Source: Pseudomonas pharyngis
Lineage (GTDB): Bacteria > Pseudomonadota > Gammaproteobacteria > Pseudomonadales > Pseudomonadaceae
Assembly (NCBI RefSeq): GCF_021602345.1
Contig: NZ_BQID01000007.1
Location: forward strand, 285,718-349,717
DNA: 64,000 nt
Reading direction: 5' to 3'
The position numbers and the translations under genes were made by a program. Shown piece by piece: positions 1-8,580 of the stretch; the stretch's first letter is position 1; each line of letters starts with the position of its first letter. The notes below the pieces were generated by a model. It saw only the letters and a list, made by a program, of their open reading frames with translations. It made no database searches and was not told where the DNA came from.

Positions 1-1071
1 CGCTTGCATCATTGGCTCGGCGAACACGGCGGCAAGACCCTGTTCGCCCCGGTCGAAGTCGACAGCGGCGACCCTTACGCCCTGCGTCACTGGCAGACCC
101 AGCTCGGCCTGCTCACCGGGCAAGCACCGGTCGACACCTGGCAGGCACCGAGCTACGAGAACTGGACACTGGTGCGCCGCGAGCTGATGAACCCGGACAG
201 CGCCGGCGCACCGGTCTATCTGCTGGGTCTGACCGCACCGACCTCCCGCAGCTGGCTGGCCGGCGATCTGGTGGAAGTGCTGCCGCGCAATTGCCCGTGG
301 GCAATCGAGCATTTCCTCGACGGCCTCGGCATCCGTGGCGAAACCAGCGTCAAGGTCAACGGCCTGCAAGAGTCGCTGGAAGTGGCCCTCGCCAGCCGCC
401 AGTTGCCCGAGCACCGCGCCCATCTGGTGGGCCTGCACGCCCAGGCGCTGGTCGATGCGATGGTGCCGTTGGCAATGCGCGAATACTCGATCGCCTCGAT
501 TGCCGCCGACGGCGTACTGGAGCTGATCGTGCGGCAGGAACAGCATGCCGATGGCAGCCTCGGCATCGGCTCCGGCTGGCTGACCGAGCATGCGCAGATC
601 GGCGGCAGCATCAGCCTGCGGGTCCGCCGCAACAGCGGTTTCCATCTGCCGAACGCTCCGGTGCCGATGATCCTGCTGGGCAACGGCACCGGCCTCGCCG
701 GGCTACGCAGCTTGCTCAAGGCGCGGATCGCCGACAACCAACAGCGTCACTGGCTGCTGTTTGGCGAACGCAATCGCGAGCACGACTTCCTCTGCCGCGC
801 AGAGCTGGAAGAGTGGTTGATCAACGGTGATCTGGAACGCCTCGATCTGGCGTTCTCGCGTGATCAGGCCGAGAAGATTTACGTGCAGGATCGCCTGCGC
901 GAATCGGCCGGCGAGCTGAAGAAATGGCTGGCGGACGGTGCAGTGATCTACATCTGCGGCAGCCTTCAAGGCATGGCTTCGGGGGTGGATCAGGTGCTCA
1001 ATGAAGTGCTGGGCGCCGCTGAAGTCGAACGTCTGATCGAACAGGGTCGTTATCGTCGCGACGTTTACTGA
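1..1071 (+). CDS. C-terminal part of a diflavin reductase (sulfite reductase alpha / CPR-like flavoprotein), truncated by window start
   Basis: The frame is already open at base 1, so the N-terminus lies outside the window; the TTG at base 4 is not a credible start. The visible ~356 residues begin at the end of a flavodoxin-like domain (LHHWLGEHGG), then a linker and a FAD-binding ferredoxin-reductase region, then an NAD(P)H-binding lobe with LLGNGTGLAGLRSLL and a C-terminal YICGSLQGMASGVD stretch like the NADPH-binding end of CysJ and cytochrome P450 reductases. The family moves electrons NADPH to FAD to FMN to an acceptor. Related pseudomonad proteins carry a PepSY membrane part upstream; I cannot see whether this one does. 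Acceptor unknown. The gene is followed by a GTGGGAGC hairpin. Confidence 0.85.
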   Translation, partial: RLHHWLGEHGGKTLFAPVEVDSGDPYALRHWQTQLGLLTGQAPVDTWQAPSYENWTLVRRELMNPDSAGAPVYLLGLTAPTSRSWLAGDLVEVLPRNCPWAIEHFLDGLGIRGETSVKVNGLQESLEVALASRQLPEHRAHLVGLHAQALVDAMVPLAMREYSIASIAADGVLELIVRQEQHADGSLGIGSGWLTEHAQIGGSISLRVRRNSGFHLPNAPVPMILLGNGTGLAGLRSLLKARIADNQQRHWLLFGERNREHDFLCRAELEEWLINGDLERLDLAFSRDQAEKIYVQDRLRESAGELKKWLADGAVIYICGSLQGMASGVDQVLNEVLGAAEVERLIEQGRYRRDVY

Positions 1072-1085
1072 TTCGCCTTGGGTAA

Positions 1086-1111
1086 CTGTGGGAGCAACCG
1101 TGCTCCCACAG
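1086..1111. repeat. GTGGGAGC-type intergenic hairpin
   Basis: Perfect 11-bp inverted repeat CTGTGGGAGCA / TGCTCCCACAG around a 4-base loop (ACCG), between two convergent genes. GTGGGAGC palindromes are abundant between genes in fluorescent pseudomonads. It could also end transcription from either side, but there is no T-run. A related element occurs at 42325-42344. Confidence 0.75.
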
Positions 1112-1125
1112 GTTCAGCACTGGAT

Positions 1126-2667
1126 TCAGACTGGCTGCAGTTTCTGCTCAAACACCGCCACCCCCTCCAGATCCCGCAACACCACGCTCATCTCCCCGCT
1201 CTGCCCCTCGATGTTCACCTCGCCGAAAAACTGAAACCCGGCAAACGGTGAAGCGTTTTGCGTCGGGGGCGCTTTCTGAAACACCACTTGCGGGCCGAAG
1301 GTCTTGTCCAGCGGATTGGGGCCGAAACTGCCGGCGTTCAACGGCCCTGCGACAAACTCCCAGAACGGTTCGAAATCCTGGAACGCCGCGCGATCAGGGT
1401 GATAGTGATGCGCCGCGCAGTAATGCACGTCCGCCGTCAGGAACACGAAATTGCGCACCTGATGTGCCCGCAGGAACCCGAGCAATTCGGCCACTTCCAG
1501 TTCGCGCCCCTGGGCCGGACCGGGATCGCCGTTGGCCACCGCTTCCCAGCGCGCAACACCGGGACTGACTTCGCCGTCGGGCACGCCGAGACCGATCGGC
1601 ATGTCGGCGGCAATCACTTTCCACTGGGCTTTCGAGGCCTTCAATCCACGCTTGAGCCAGTTCAGTTGCTCGCGCCCGAGGAACGGTTTTTCCGCCCCGA
1701 GATTGTCGTCGTTGGCGCCGCGATAACTGCGCATGTCGAGCACGAACACATCGAGCATCGGCCCATAACTGAGCTTGCGATAAATCCGCCCGCCGCCATC
1801 GGCCGCCTGCAAACGCATCGGCGCATATTCGAGCCAGGCCTGACGCGCACGGCCGACCAGGGTGTGGATATTTTTTTCCTGATAACGCTCGTCGAGCTGC
1901 TTGCCCGGCGACCAGTTGTTGACCACTTCATGGTCGTCCCACTGCCAGATCTGCGGCACTTCGGCGTTGAAGCGACGGACGTTTTCGTCCATCAGGTTGT
2001 AGCGGTAATTGCCGCGATAATCGTCGAGGGTCTGGGCGACCTTGCTCTTGGCTTCCGTGGTGAGGTTACGCCAGATCCGGCCACCCTCGGTGGTCAGCTG
2101 CGCCGGCACCGGGCCGTCGGCATAGATCGTGTCGCCGCTGTGGATAAAGAAGTCCGGCAGGCGCATGCGCATGGCTTCATAGATGCGCATGCCGCCGATA
2201 TCGGGGTTGATGCCGAAGCCCTGGCCGACGGTGTCGCCGCTCCAGACGAAGCGGATATTGCGCCGCGCCGTCGGTGCACTGCGCAAGTGGCCGAGCCACG
2301 GCTCGCTGGCGACGCCGGTGCGGGCGTCCTTGAAATACACGCGGTAGAAAATCGCCTGATCAGCGGGCAACCCGGTGAGTTCGACGCGGGCGGTGAAATC
2401 GCTGCGGGCATCGGCCAGCGCCGAGACGACTCGGCGCGGATGACGGAACTGGCTGCGGGTGTCCCACTCCACCACCATCTGTGCCGGGCGGTCGGCGCGG
2501 CTCCAGATCATCGCGCGGTCACCCTGCAGGTCGCCGGATTGCACGCCGTCAGTGAGTAGCGGTCGATCCTTGACCGACGCGATCACGGCCGGCGCCAGCC
2601 CCGGCATCAGCAGTCCGGCGCCGACGGCTTGCATCACGCGCCGGCGACCGGGATTGAAATCGCTCAT
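1126..2667 (-). CDS. phoD: PhoD-type alkaline phosphatase / phosphodiesterase, Tat-exported
   Basis: A 513-residue protein starting with a twin-arginine signal (PGRRRVMQAVGAG), so it should be folded in the cytoplasm and exported by Tat. After the signal come the PhoD N-terminal domain (TDGVQSGDLQGDRAMIWSRA) and the metallophosphatase core, with metal-ligand motifs WSGDTVGQG, HSGDTIYADGP, WQWDDHEVVNNW and FLTADVHYCA. PhoD enzymes use Ca2+/Fe and release phosphate from mono- and diesters outside the cytoplasm. Start ATG at 2667 has a GGGAGAAC ribosome site. It lies 59 bp downstream of fruA on the same strand but is functionally unrelated; a PHO-box-like sequence sits just upstream (2708-2725). 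Confidence 0.93.
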   Translation of the reverse strand: MSDFNPGRRRVMQAVGAGLLMPGLAPAVIASVKDRPLLTDGVQSGDLQGDRAMIWSRADRPAQMVVEWDTRSQFRHPRRVVSALADARSDFTARVELTGLPADQAIFYRVYFKDARTGVASEPWLGHLRSAPTARRNIRFVWSGDTVGQGFGINPDIGGMRIYEAMRMRLPDFFIHSGDTIYADGPVPAQLTTEGGRIWRNLTTEAKSKVAQTLDDYRGNYRYNLMDENVRRFNAEVPQIWQWDDHEVVNNWSPGKQLDERYQEKNIHTLVGRARQAWLEYAPMRLQAADGGGRIYRKLSYGPMLDVFVLDMRSYRGANDDNLGAEKPFLGREQLNWLKRGLKASKAQWKVIAADMPIGLGVPDGEVSPGVARWEAVANGDPGPAQGRELEVAELLGFLRAHQVRNFVFLTADVHYCAAHHYHPDRAAFQDFEPFWEFVAGPLNAGSFGPNPLDKTFGPQVVFQKAPPTQNASPFAGFQFFGEVNIEGQSGEMSVVLRDLEGVAVFEQKLQPV

Positions 2668-2707
2668 GGTGTTCTCCCTGAAAAAAGGAAAACTTAAGCA
2701 CTGCTAG

Positions 2708-2725
2708 ATGAAAAGGGTGTGACAC
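2708..2725 (-). promoter_or_regulatory. candidate PHO box upstream of phoD
   Basis: On the minus strand the sequence reads GTGTCAC-ACCC-TTTTCAT, matching the PhoB consensus CTGTCAT-N4-CTGTCAT at 10 of 14 positions with the right 4-base spacing, ~40 bp before the phoD start and ending 1 bp from the fruA stop codon. PhoB control of phoD is expected in this group, but the match is imperfect. Confidence 0.45.
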
Positions 2726-2726
2726 G

Positions 2727-4460
2727 TCACGCCTTCGCGGGCTCCAGCGCCAGTTCCACGGCTTCCGGGCGCTTGACCAGCGCATACACCACCGCCGTCA
2801 GCAGACTGCCCGCGACAATCGCCAGCAGGTACAACAGCGCATGGTTGATCGCATTCGGAATCGCCAGCACGAACAGCCCACCGTGGGGCGCCATCAGTTT
2901 GCAGCCGAAGTACATCGACAGCGCACCGGTCAGCGCACCGCCGGCAATGCTCGCCGGGATCACCCGCAAAGGGTCTTTCGCGGCAAACGGAATCGCCCCT
3001 TCGGAGATGAAGCACAACCCGAGCACCAGCGCCGCTTTACCGGCCTCGCGTTCGGTCTGGGCAAACTTGCGTCGGGCGATGAAGGTGGCGATACCCAGAC
3101 CGATCGGCGGCACCATGCCGGCGGCCATGGTCGCGGCCATCGGTGCATAACTCTGCGAGGCGAGCAGCCCCACCGAGAACGCATACGCGGCCTTGTTGAT
3201 CGGCCCGCCGAGGTCGACGCACATCATGCCGCCCAGCAGCACACCGAGCAGGATCGCGTTGGTGGTGCCCATGCTGTCGAGGAAATGGGTCAGCGCCGCA
3301 AGCATCCCGGCCACCGGTTTGCCGACCACGTAAATCATCACCAGTCCGGTGAACAGACTGGCGAACAACGGGATGATCAGAATCGGTTTCAGCGCTTCGA
3401 GACTTTGCGGCAGCGCCACATAGCGACTGATTGCTTTGGCGGCATAGCCTGCGATAAACCCGGCAACGATCCCGCCGATGAATCCGGCCCCCAGGGTGCT
3501 CGCCAGCAAACCGCCGATCATCCCCGGCGCGAGTCCGGGACGGTCGGCAATCGACCAGGCGATGTAACCGGCCAGCAGCGGCACCATCAATTTGAACGCG
3601 GTCTCGCCACCGATCTGCATCAGCGCCGCCGCCAGCGTGCCTTCTTCCTTGAACGCGGTGATGCCGAACACGAACGACAAGGCGATCATCAGCCCGCCCG
3701 CTACCACCATCGGCAGCATGAACGACACACCGGTCAGCAGGTGTTTGTAGACGCCGCTTTTCTCTTGTTTGGCCGGGGCCTTGCCGTCGCCGGCAGCGTT
3801 TTCAACGACACCTTCGGCCAGGGCTTTTTTCAGCGTGGCTTCGGATTGCTTCAACGCAATGCCGGTGCCGCAGCGGTAGATTTTCTTGCCGGCGAAACGC
3901 TCGGTGGCGACTTCAATGTCGGCCGCCAGCAGCACCACGTCAGCCTCGGCAATCGCTGCCGCGCTCAGCGGATTTCGCGCGCCGACCGAGCCCTGGGTTT
4001 CGACTTGCAGGTCGTAGCCCAGACGCTTGGCGGCTTGCTGCAAGGCTTCGGCAGCCATGAATGTATGAGCGACGCCGGTCGGGCATGCAGTGACCGCGAC
4101 CAGACGCGGCGCTTGCGCGCTGGCAACCACGGGCGGCGTTTCGTCAGCGACGTAAACCTGCGCCTCGACGGCGCCACGCCGCAGCACGTCTTCAACATCC
4201 TGCAGGGCTTGCGCCGGCGCAATCCGAAAGACTTTCTTGCCGATGAACCGGGTCATGTCCACCGGTCCCGTGGTCACCAGCAACACCCACTCGGCGGCTT
4301 CGATGGTGGCCGCTGACAACTCGCGTTCCGGGTGCGCCGCATCCACCACTTCGACGCTGGTGCTCCAGCCCTGACGCTGGGCCGCGGCATCCAGCAGCCG
4401 GGCGCACAGCACACTGGTGACCATGCCGTTAGGGCAGGCCGTGACAATGGCTAACTTCAT
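2727..4460 (-). CDS. fruA: PTS fructose-specific EIIB'BC membrane permease
   Basis: A 577-residue fructose PTS permease, the last gene of fruBKA. Residues 1-100 form an EIIB' domain (ACPNG, Cys9), residues ~115-215 the active EIIB domain (VTACPTGVAHTFMAAEAL, phosphorylatable Cys126), and from ~235 the multi-helix EIIC domain that carries fructose through the inner membrane with GGLMIALSF, MIGGLLAST and VDLGGPINKAAY motifs. Phosphate passes from FruB to EIIB and then to fructose, giving fructose 1-phosphate. The gene starts 11 bp after fruK, consistent with one transcript. Length is typical for pseudomonads. Confidence 0.96.
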   Translation of the reverse strand: MKLAIVTACPNGMVTSVLCARLLDAAAQRQGWSTSVEVVDAAHPERELSAATIEAAEWVLLVTTGPVDMTRFIGKKVFRIAPAQALQDVEDVLRRGAVEAQVYVADETPPVVASAQAPRLVAVTACPTGVAHTFMAAEALQQAAKRLGYDLQVETQGSVGARNPLSAAAIAEADVVLLAADIEVATERFAGKKIYRCGTGIALKQSEATLKKALAEGVVENAAGDGKAPAKQEKSGVYKHLLTGVSFMLPMVVAGGLMIALSFVFGITAFKEEGTLAAALMQIGGETAFKLMVPLLAGYIAWSIADRPGLAPGMIGGLLASTLGAGFIGGIVAGFIAGYAAKAISRYVALPQSLEALKPILIIPLFASLFTGLVMIYVVGKPVAGMLAALTHFLDSMGTTNAILLGVLLGGMMCVDLGGPINKAAYAFSVGLLASQSYAPMAATMAAGMVPPIGLGIATFIARRKFAQTEREAGKAALVLGLCFISEGAIPFAAKDPLRVIPASIAGGALTGALSMYFGCKLMAPHGGLFVLAIPNAINHALLYLLAIVAGSLLTAVVYALVKRPEAVELALEPAKA

Positions 4461-4471
4461 GACAAACCCTC

Positions 4472-5413
4472 TTATTGTTCTGTCAGGGGGCGCACGCGCA
4501 CACCCTGTTCGAGCTGCACCAGTTGCGCAGCATCGTGAATACCGAATCCGATCTGGGTCACTGCCTGCGCCGCAATCGCCGTGGCCGTGCGCAGGGTCTG
4601 TTCCGGCGTGTCGGCGCTGAGCAGACCGTGGAGCATGCCGGCCAGCAACGAATCGCCGGCACCGACCGTACTGGCGACGCTGACCTTCGGCGGCGTCGCA
4701 TGCAACGCCGAGCCGACGCTGAACCAGTTCACACCTTCGGCACCGTGGGAAATCACCACGTGCTCGATGCCCTGAGCGTGCAGCCGATTGGCCGCTTCAG
4801 CCTGAGACGCGTGGGACACCACTTCACAACCCAGCGCATCGGCCAGCTCTTCGGTGTTCGGCTTGATCAGCCACGGGCCGGCCTTGAGCGCCGCGCGCAA
4901 GGCGTCGCCGCTGGTGTCCAGGGCGACTTTCAGGCCCAACGTTTTCAAGCGTTCGACCAGTTCGCGCAACCACTGTGCAGTGACTCCGCGCGGCAAGCTG
5001 CCCGCAACTACAACCGCGTCATGCCCCGGCGCGATCTGCACCAGTCGATCCAGCAACGCCTGTTGCGCCACCACGCCGACCACCGGCCCCGGGCCGTTGA
5101 TGTCGGTAATGCGGCCATCCTGTTCCGCGACCTTGATGTTGCTGCGGGTCTCGCCGGGCACCCGGATAAACGCATCGGTGAAACCGCGCTTGGCGAACAG
5201 GGTTTCGAACGCTTGCAGATTGTCTTCGCCGAGAAAGCCGCTGACCGTCAGTTGATGACCGAGGTCGGCCAGCACTTGCGCAACGTTGACACCCTTGCCG
5301 GCGGCGTGGGTGTGCATCTCGTCGCTGCGGTTGACCTGACCGGCCTCAAGACGTGGCAACTGCACCGTAAGGTCCAGCGCCGGGTTGAGGGTCAGGGTGA
5401 GAATCTTGGCCAT
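4472..5413 (-). CDS. fruK: 1-phosphofructokinase
   Basis: A 313-residue PfkB-family sugar kinase that phosphorylates fructose 1-phosphate to fructose 1,6-bisphosphate in the cytoplasm. The N-terminus TLTLNPALDLTVQLPRLEAGQVNR, the GKGVNVAQVLADLG substrate motif and the C-terminal anion hole/catalytic motif TVGAGDSLLAGML are diagnostic. Its ATG overlaps the fruB stop by one base (TAATG), so translation is probably coupled. Its substrate, fructose 1-phosphate, is also the effector that releases FruR in pseudomonads. Confidence 0.97.
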   Translation of the reverse strand: MAKILTLTLNPALDLTVQLPRLEAGQVNRSDEMHTHAAGKGVNVAQVLADLGHQLTVSGFLGEDNLQAFETLFAKRGFTDAFIRVPGETRSNIKVAEQDGRITDINGPGPVVGVVAQQALLDRLVQIAPGHDAVVVAGSLPRGVTAQWLRELVERLKTLGLKVALDTSGDALRAALKAGPWLIKPNTEELADALGCEVVSHASQAEAANRLHAQGIEHVVISHGAEGVNWFSVGSALHATPPKVSVASTVGAGDSLLAGMLHGLLSADTPEQTLRTATAIAAQAVTQIGFGIHDAAQLVQLEQGVRVRPLTEQ

Positions 5414-8274
5414 TACAGGGCCTCCACTAATGCGCGCACTTCGTTGGCGCTGCCCACGGCCAGGGCTTGTTGAGCAAGGGTTTGCGTTTGCGTCAGGCTG
5501 AGTTCGCGGATGCGTGCCTTGACCTCGGCGATGCTGCGCCCGGAGACGCTCAGTTCATCCACACCGAGGCCGACCAGCACCGGCACCGCCAGCGGATCCG
5601 CCGCCAGCTCGCCGCACACGCCGACCCATTTGCCATGGGCATGGGCCGCGCGCACGGTGATGTCGATCAGTTGCAGGACCGCCGGGTGCAGGCCGTCAGC
5701 CTGGGCGGACAGGGTCGGATGACCACGGTCGATCGCCAGCGTGTACTGGGTCAGGTCGTTGGTGCCGACGCTAAAGAAATCCACCTCTTTGGCCAGCACC
5801 GGCGCCAGCAAGGCGGCGGACGGCACTTCGATCATGATCCCCAGTTGCAGGTCGGCAACCGGGATTTCCAGACGCAGGCGTTCGGTCATGTCGCGGGCCT
5901 GACGCCACTCTTCGACGCTGCCGACCATCGGGAACATGATCCGCAAAGGACGGTTGTCCGCCGAACGCAGCAAGGCGCGCAACTGCGCTTCCATGATCTG
6001 CGGACGCTGCAAGGTCAGGCGAATCCCGCGCACGCCGAGGAACGGGTTTTCTTCCTTGGCGATCGGCCAATACGGCAGCGGTTTGTCGCCGCCGACATCG
6101 AGGGTGCGCACCACCAGCGGCCGACCGGCTAGGCCATCGAGGACGCGGCGGTATTCGGCTTCCTGAGTCGCTTCGTCCGGCGCTTGCGGATGGGCCATGA
6201 AAATCAACTCGGTGCGCAGCAGGCCGATGCCTTCGGCGCCCTGCTCCACCGCGCTGATCACACCGGCGCTTTCGCCGATGTTGGCGAACACTTCCACGGC
6301 GTGGCCATCGGTGGTGTGCGCCGGTTGATGACGTTGTTCGGCGGCGGCTTTCAAGCGTTGTTCGCGGGTGTCGCGCTCTTCGCTGGCGCGCTGCAGGGTC
6401 GCGGCATCCGCGTCCACATGCAGGCGACCGCGCTGACCATCGAGCAGCAATGGCGTACCCGGTTCCAGCAGTAACACGGCAGCGCCCGCACCGACCAGCG
6501 CCGGAATCCCCAGCGCGCGAGCCACGATGGCGCTGTGAGCGGTGGCGCCGCCACGGGCAGTGAGAATCCCCGCGACCCGCGCCGGATCCAGCCGCGCAAC
6601 GTCGGACGGGCCGACCTCATCCATCACCAGAATGTACGGTTGCTCAGGCTCGGCGGGCGTCTGCACGCCACACAGTTGCGCCAGTACCCGGCGGCCAATG
6701 TCGCGCAGGTCTGCGGCACGTTCGGCGAGCAACGCGTCCTGCAACGCTTCCTGTTGTTTCGCGGCGGCCTCGATCACGGCCATCCACGCTGCTTCAGCGC
6801 TTTCGCCCTGCTTGAGGCGGGTGTCGACTTCGTCGGTGAGTTCCGGGTCGTCGAGCATTTCCTGGTGGGTGATGAAAATCTCGCGGATCGCCTTGGCCTT
6901 GCTGCGCTCGATCAGGCCCTGAATGTCCTGACGCACGTCGGCCAGCGCTTGCTTGAGACGTTCGCGCTCGATGGCGGCAGACTCGCCGCGCAACGGGTAA
7001 TCGATGGTTTGCTGGACCTGAATGTGCGCCGGGCCGATAGCGATGCCAGGGGCGGCAGGGATCGCTTGCAGCAGACTGCCGGAGGCCGGGGCGGTCAGCA
7101 CTTCTGCGATGTCCGTAATCACTTCGCGCTGTTGACTGACTGCGGGCAACGGTTCGACTTCTTCGCCGAGGCCTTCTTCGATGGCGGCGAGCAAGGCCGG
7201 CAAGGCATCGGCGGCAATGCTCGGCTCGGCGATGATTTCCAGCACCTGGCCACGACGGGCGCCGAGGCTCAGCAGTTTGCTCAGGCTTTTCACCGATACG
7301 GCGCTGTCCTGACTGTCGACGATGCGCACACGAATCTCGCCGTCAAAACTTTTCGCCAATTGCGCGAGGATTTTCGCCGGCCGCGCGTGCAGACCATGGG
7401 CGTTGGCCAGTGCGATACGTGCGCTCGGCCAGTCGGCCGGCAACTCACCGCCAAGCACTTCGAGGACTTTACGGCTGCTGGTGGCGCGGCCCAGTTCATG
7501 GCCGCGACCTTCGATCAGCAACGCGCACAAACGCTCGAGCAACGCCTGATGCGCTTCACCGAGGCTGGCCAGACAGAACAGACCGCTGAGCGGCTGGCCG
7601 AGGTAACGCATCGGTTTGTCCGGGGTGACGAAGGCCAGGCCCGGACGCTTCACGGTCTGCTCGCTGTGCAGCCACCACAGGCCATCGCCCAGCGGCAGCG
7701 CTTCGACTTGCTGCAGCACGCCGGCGAAACCGTTGCTCACGCAATCGGCCTGGCGCAGCAAACGCGCACCGCGCCAGACCAGTTCTTCGAAATCGTCGGC
7801 GGATACGCCGAGGCCGATCATCTGCGCATCCAGCGCCAGTTCCTGCGGCGCGCCTTGCAGCAGTTTCAGCAGCGCTTCCGGCGAACTTGAGCGGCGCAGG
7901 GCCTGGCCCAGATCGGTCTCGCCGAGGGCGCGGGTCAGCAGTTGCAGCAGGCGCAGGTGTTCGTCGGATTTGGCGGCGATGCCGATGGCCAGATAGACGA
8001 TCTGGCCATCGCCCCAGTCCACGCCGTCGGGGAACTGCATCAGGCGCACGCCGGTGGCGAACACCTGATCACGGGTTTCAGGGGTGCCGTGGGGAATCGC
8101 AATACCTTGGCCGAGGAAGGTCGAGCCCTGAGCCTCCCGGGCCTGCAGGCCGGCGAGGTAGCCGTCGGCGACAAGTCCATCGGCGACCAGATGACTGGCC
8201 AGCAATTGCAAAGCGGCGGGTTTATCCACAGCCGACTGGCCCATGGATATCTGCTCTACAGTGAGCTCGAGCAT
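5413..8274 (-). CDS. fruB: Fructose PTS multiphosphoryl transfer protein (EIIA-HPr-EI fusion)
   Basis: A 953-residue soluble fusion of the three phosphocarrier functions that pass phosphate from PEP to FruA. Order: EIIA(Fru), active-site His62 in GIAIPHGTPETRD; HPr, His296 in NAHGLHARPA; enzyme I, His580 in LTARGGATAHSAIV, ending in the PEP-binding TIM-barrel with ANIGESAGV, RTLDVGGDKPLPY and GTNDLTQYTLAIDRGH. All phosphorylation sites look intact. First gene of fruBKA, under a FruR operator upstream. Pseudomonads typically take up only fructose by PTS, so this EI is dedicated. Confidence 0.97.
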   Translation of the reverse strand: MLELTVEQISMGQSAVDKPAALQLLASHLVADGLVADGYLAGLQAREAQGSTFLGQGIAIPHGTPETRDQVFATGVRLMQFPDGVDWGDGQIVYLAIGIAAKSDEHLRLLQLLTRALGETDLGQALRRSSSPEALLKLLQGAPQELALDAQMIGLGVSADDFEELVWRGARLLRQADCVSNGFAGVLQQVEALPLGDGLWWLHSEQTVKRPGLAFVTPDKPMRYLGQPLSGLFCLASLGEAHQALLERLCALLIEGRGHELGRATSSRKVLEVLGGELPADWPSARIALANAHGLHARPAKILAQLAKSFDGEIRVRIVDSQDSAVSVKSLSKLLSLGARRGQVLEIIAEPSIAADALPALLAAIEEGLGEEVEPLPAVSQQREVITDIAEVLTAPASGSLLQAIPAAPGIAIGPAHIQVQQTIDYPLRGESAAIERERLKQALADVRQDIQGLIERSKAKAIREIFITHQEMLDDPELTDEVDTRLKQGESAEAAWMAVIEAAAKQQEALQDALLAERAADLRDIGRRVLAQLCGVQTPAEPEQPYILVMDEVGPSDVARLDPARVAGILTARGGATAHSAIVARALGIPALVGAGAAVLLLEPGTPLLLDGQRGRLHVDADAATLQRASEERDTREQRLKAAAEQRHQPAHTTDGHAVEVFANIGESAGVISAVEQGAEGIGLLRTELIFMAHPQAPDEATQEAEYRRVLDGLAGRPLVVRTLDVGGDKPLPYWPIAKEENPFLGVRGIRLTLQRPQIMEAQLRALLRSADNRPLRIMFPMVGSVEEWRQARDMTERLRLEIPVADLQLGIMIEVPSAALLAPVLAKEVDFFSVGTNDLTQYTLAIDRGHPTLSAQADGLHPAVLQLIDITVRAAHAHGKWVGVCGELAADPLAVPVLVGLGVDELSVSGRSIAEVKARIRELSLTQTQTLAQQALAVGSANEVRALVEAL

Positions 8275-8423
8275 GCGATCTCCTTTTTGGCGTCGTTTGA
8301 CGCCAGGTATTGTTTTGAATGGTTGCAGCTTAGGCGCTGTAGGCCATCCTTTTCAGGAGGCAGTTTTGGCGGTTTCACGGCAGAACCGGCCAAAGGCGTC
8401 TAAAACGTAGAAAATACGCTTGC
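8275..8423 (-). promoter_or_regulatory. fruB leader and candidate promoter
   Basis: On the minus strand a TAGATT (8434-8439) -17- TATTTT (8411-8416) pair could be the fruB promoter, with the FruR operator lying between the boxes, a repressing position. The leader it would give contains an imperfect hairpin, TTTGGCGGTT / AACCGGCCAAA at 8365-8394, of unknown role. The promoter call is weak at -35. Confidence 0.4.
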
Positions 8424-8435
8424 TGAAACGTTTAA
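8424..8435. promoter_or_regulatory. FruR (Cra) operator
   Basis: TGAAACGTTTAA, the exact reverse complement of TTAAACGTTTCA, which I recall as the FruR/Cra operator at the P. putida fruB promoter. It lies between the divergent fruBKA and fruR genes, so one site could control both. Only one copy is visible in the 306-bp gap. Confidence 0.88.
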
Positions 8436-8580
8436 TCTAGATTGATCGGCACGTTACTCGATAATGTCCCATCCTTGAAGTCCAACTTGTCGGATGCGCT
8501 GAGACAATGGTCGCCTGCCTGAATCGGGTAGGATTGGCGAAAATGTCGCGGCAAGCTCGAAAAAACAAGGAAATCCCGGG

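Noticed and set aside
12-830. 272-codon frame overlapping the diflavin reductase
   Set aside because: Arg/Pro/Ala-rich shifted-frame translation with no domain; the other frame has clear NADPH- and FAD-binding motifs.
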